The position numbers and the translations under genes are program-made. A stretch of DNA of 48,732 bases. Source: Thermodesulfatator autotrophicus. Lineage in GTDB: Bacteria; Desulfobacterota; Thermodesulfobacteria; Thermodesulfobacteriales; Thermodesulfatatoraceae. The stretch lies in NCBI RefSeq assembly GCF_001642325.1, contig NZ_LSFI01000018.1, forward strand, positions 1 through 48,732. The letters are read 5' to 3'. Position 1 is the stretch's first letter; each line of letters opens with the position of its first letter. The notes beneath the pieces are model-generated. The model had not been told where the DNA came from. It saw only the letters and a list, made by a program, of their open reading frames with translations, and ran no database searches. Positions 48,659 to 48,732 of this stretch are shown here, one piece after another.

Positions 48659-48732
48659 ATGAAAAAGAAGCTTCCGGTTGGTATCCAGAGTTTTGAAGTC
48701 ATACGCACAGAAAACTACTATTACGTTGATAA
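48659..48732 (+). CDS. AAA-ATPase-like protein, N-terminus (partial)
   Basis: Twenty-four codons to the window edge. The start MKKKLPVGIQSFEVIRTENY followed by YYVD matches the opening of the AAA-ATPase-like/PD-(D/E)XK (DUF1703-type) family, whose members begin KLPIGIQSFE..I....YYVDKT. The rest is outside the window. These proteins are common, often multi-copy, and of uncertain function. Confidence 0.7.
   Translation, partial: MKKKLPVGIQSFEVIRTENYYYVD

Overview
The window looks like chromosome of a thermophilic, sulfate-reducing bacterium of the Thermodesulfobacteriota, plausibly a Thermodesulfatator or Thermodesulfobacterium relative (inferred from gene content, not from a marker-gene match). 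The main evidence is a complete dsrMKJOP operon for the membrane complex that passes electrons to dissimilatory sulfite reductase, with a DsrN-type siroheme amidase and a ferredoxin beside it. A gene for synthesis of di-myo-inositol phosphate, a solute typical of thermophiles, agrees with this. Most of the DNA is densely packed housekeeping sequence with short overlaps between genes. No rRNA, tRNA, CRISPR array, prophage or transposase was seen.

Layout. 1-4 kb (minus strand): pth, rplY, prs, ispE and a DUF1844 gene, preceded by the end of a usp-mog-EF-G-like operon (3.7-6.7 kb). 6.9-11.3 kb: a DUF4143 ATPase with a large operator-like palindrome, a sirtuin, a frameshifted inositol-phosphate cytidylyltransferase/DIPP synthase gene, and a divergent ATP-grasp gene. 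11.6-15.8 kb: a soluble histidine kinase, fabD, a GcvH-like protein lacking the lipoylated lysine, moaA, DUF4416 and a Trm112-like gene. 15.9-17.7 kb (plus): thrC and a small secreted-protein gene interrupted by an in-frame UGA. 17.9-21.7 kb: two unknown genes, scpB and ribE, divergent from a PhoB/PhoR-like two-component pair. 21.7-25.4 kb: small exported proteins, a haem lipoprotein, a dihydrouridine synthase, an M23 peptidase and a coiled-coil protein.

25.4-32.7 kb is the sulfate-respiration block, read on the minus strand as RsbRD-like gene, dsrM, K, J, O, P, then after a terminator dsrN and ferredoxin. 32.8-34.6 kb holds DUF763 and pyrF. 34.6-40.2 kb (plus) is an envelope operon: TraB-like, LolA-like, outer-membrane DUF1302-like and MMPL transporter genes. 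40.2-46.5 kb (minus): purL, an FmdB-type zinc ribbon, an HExxH protein, pheA and an exported nuclease. 46.9-48.2 kb holds an orphan radical SAM/SPASM enzyme, and the window ends in the start of an AAA-ATPase-like gene.

The genome's most distinctive feature here is a family of dispersed palindromic, MITE-like repeats (core TCATTGCGAGC...GAAGCAATC). They fill nearly every long intergenic gap, and one copy lies in frame inside the signal-peptide region of the LolA-like gene. Translations of the repeats are not counted as genes. Three genes have a TATAAT box whose predicted start site falls on the start codon or within three bases of it, suggesting leaderless mRNAs.
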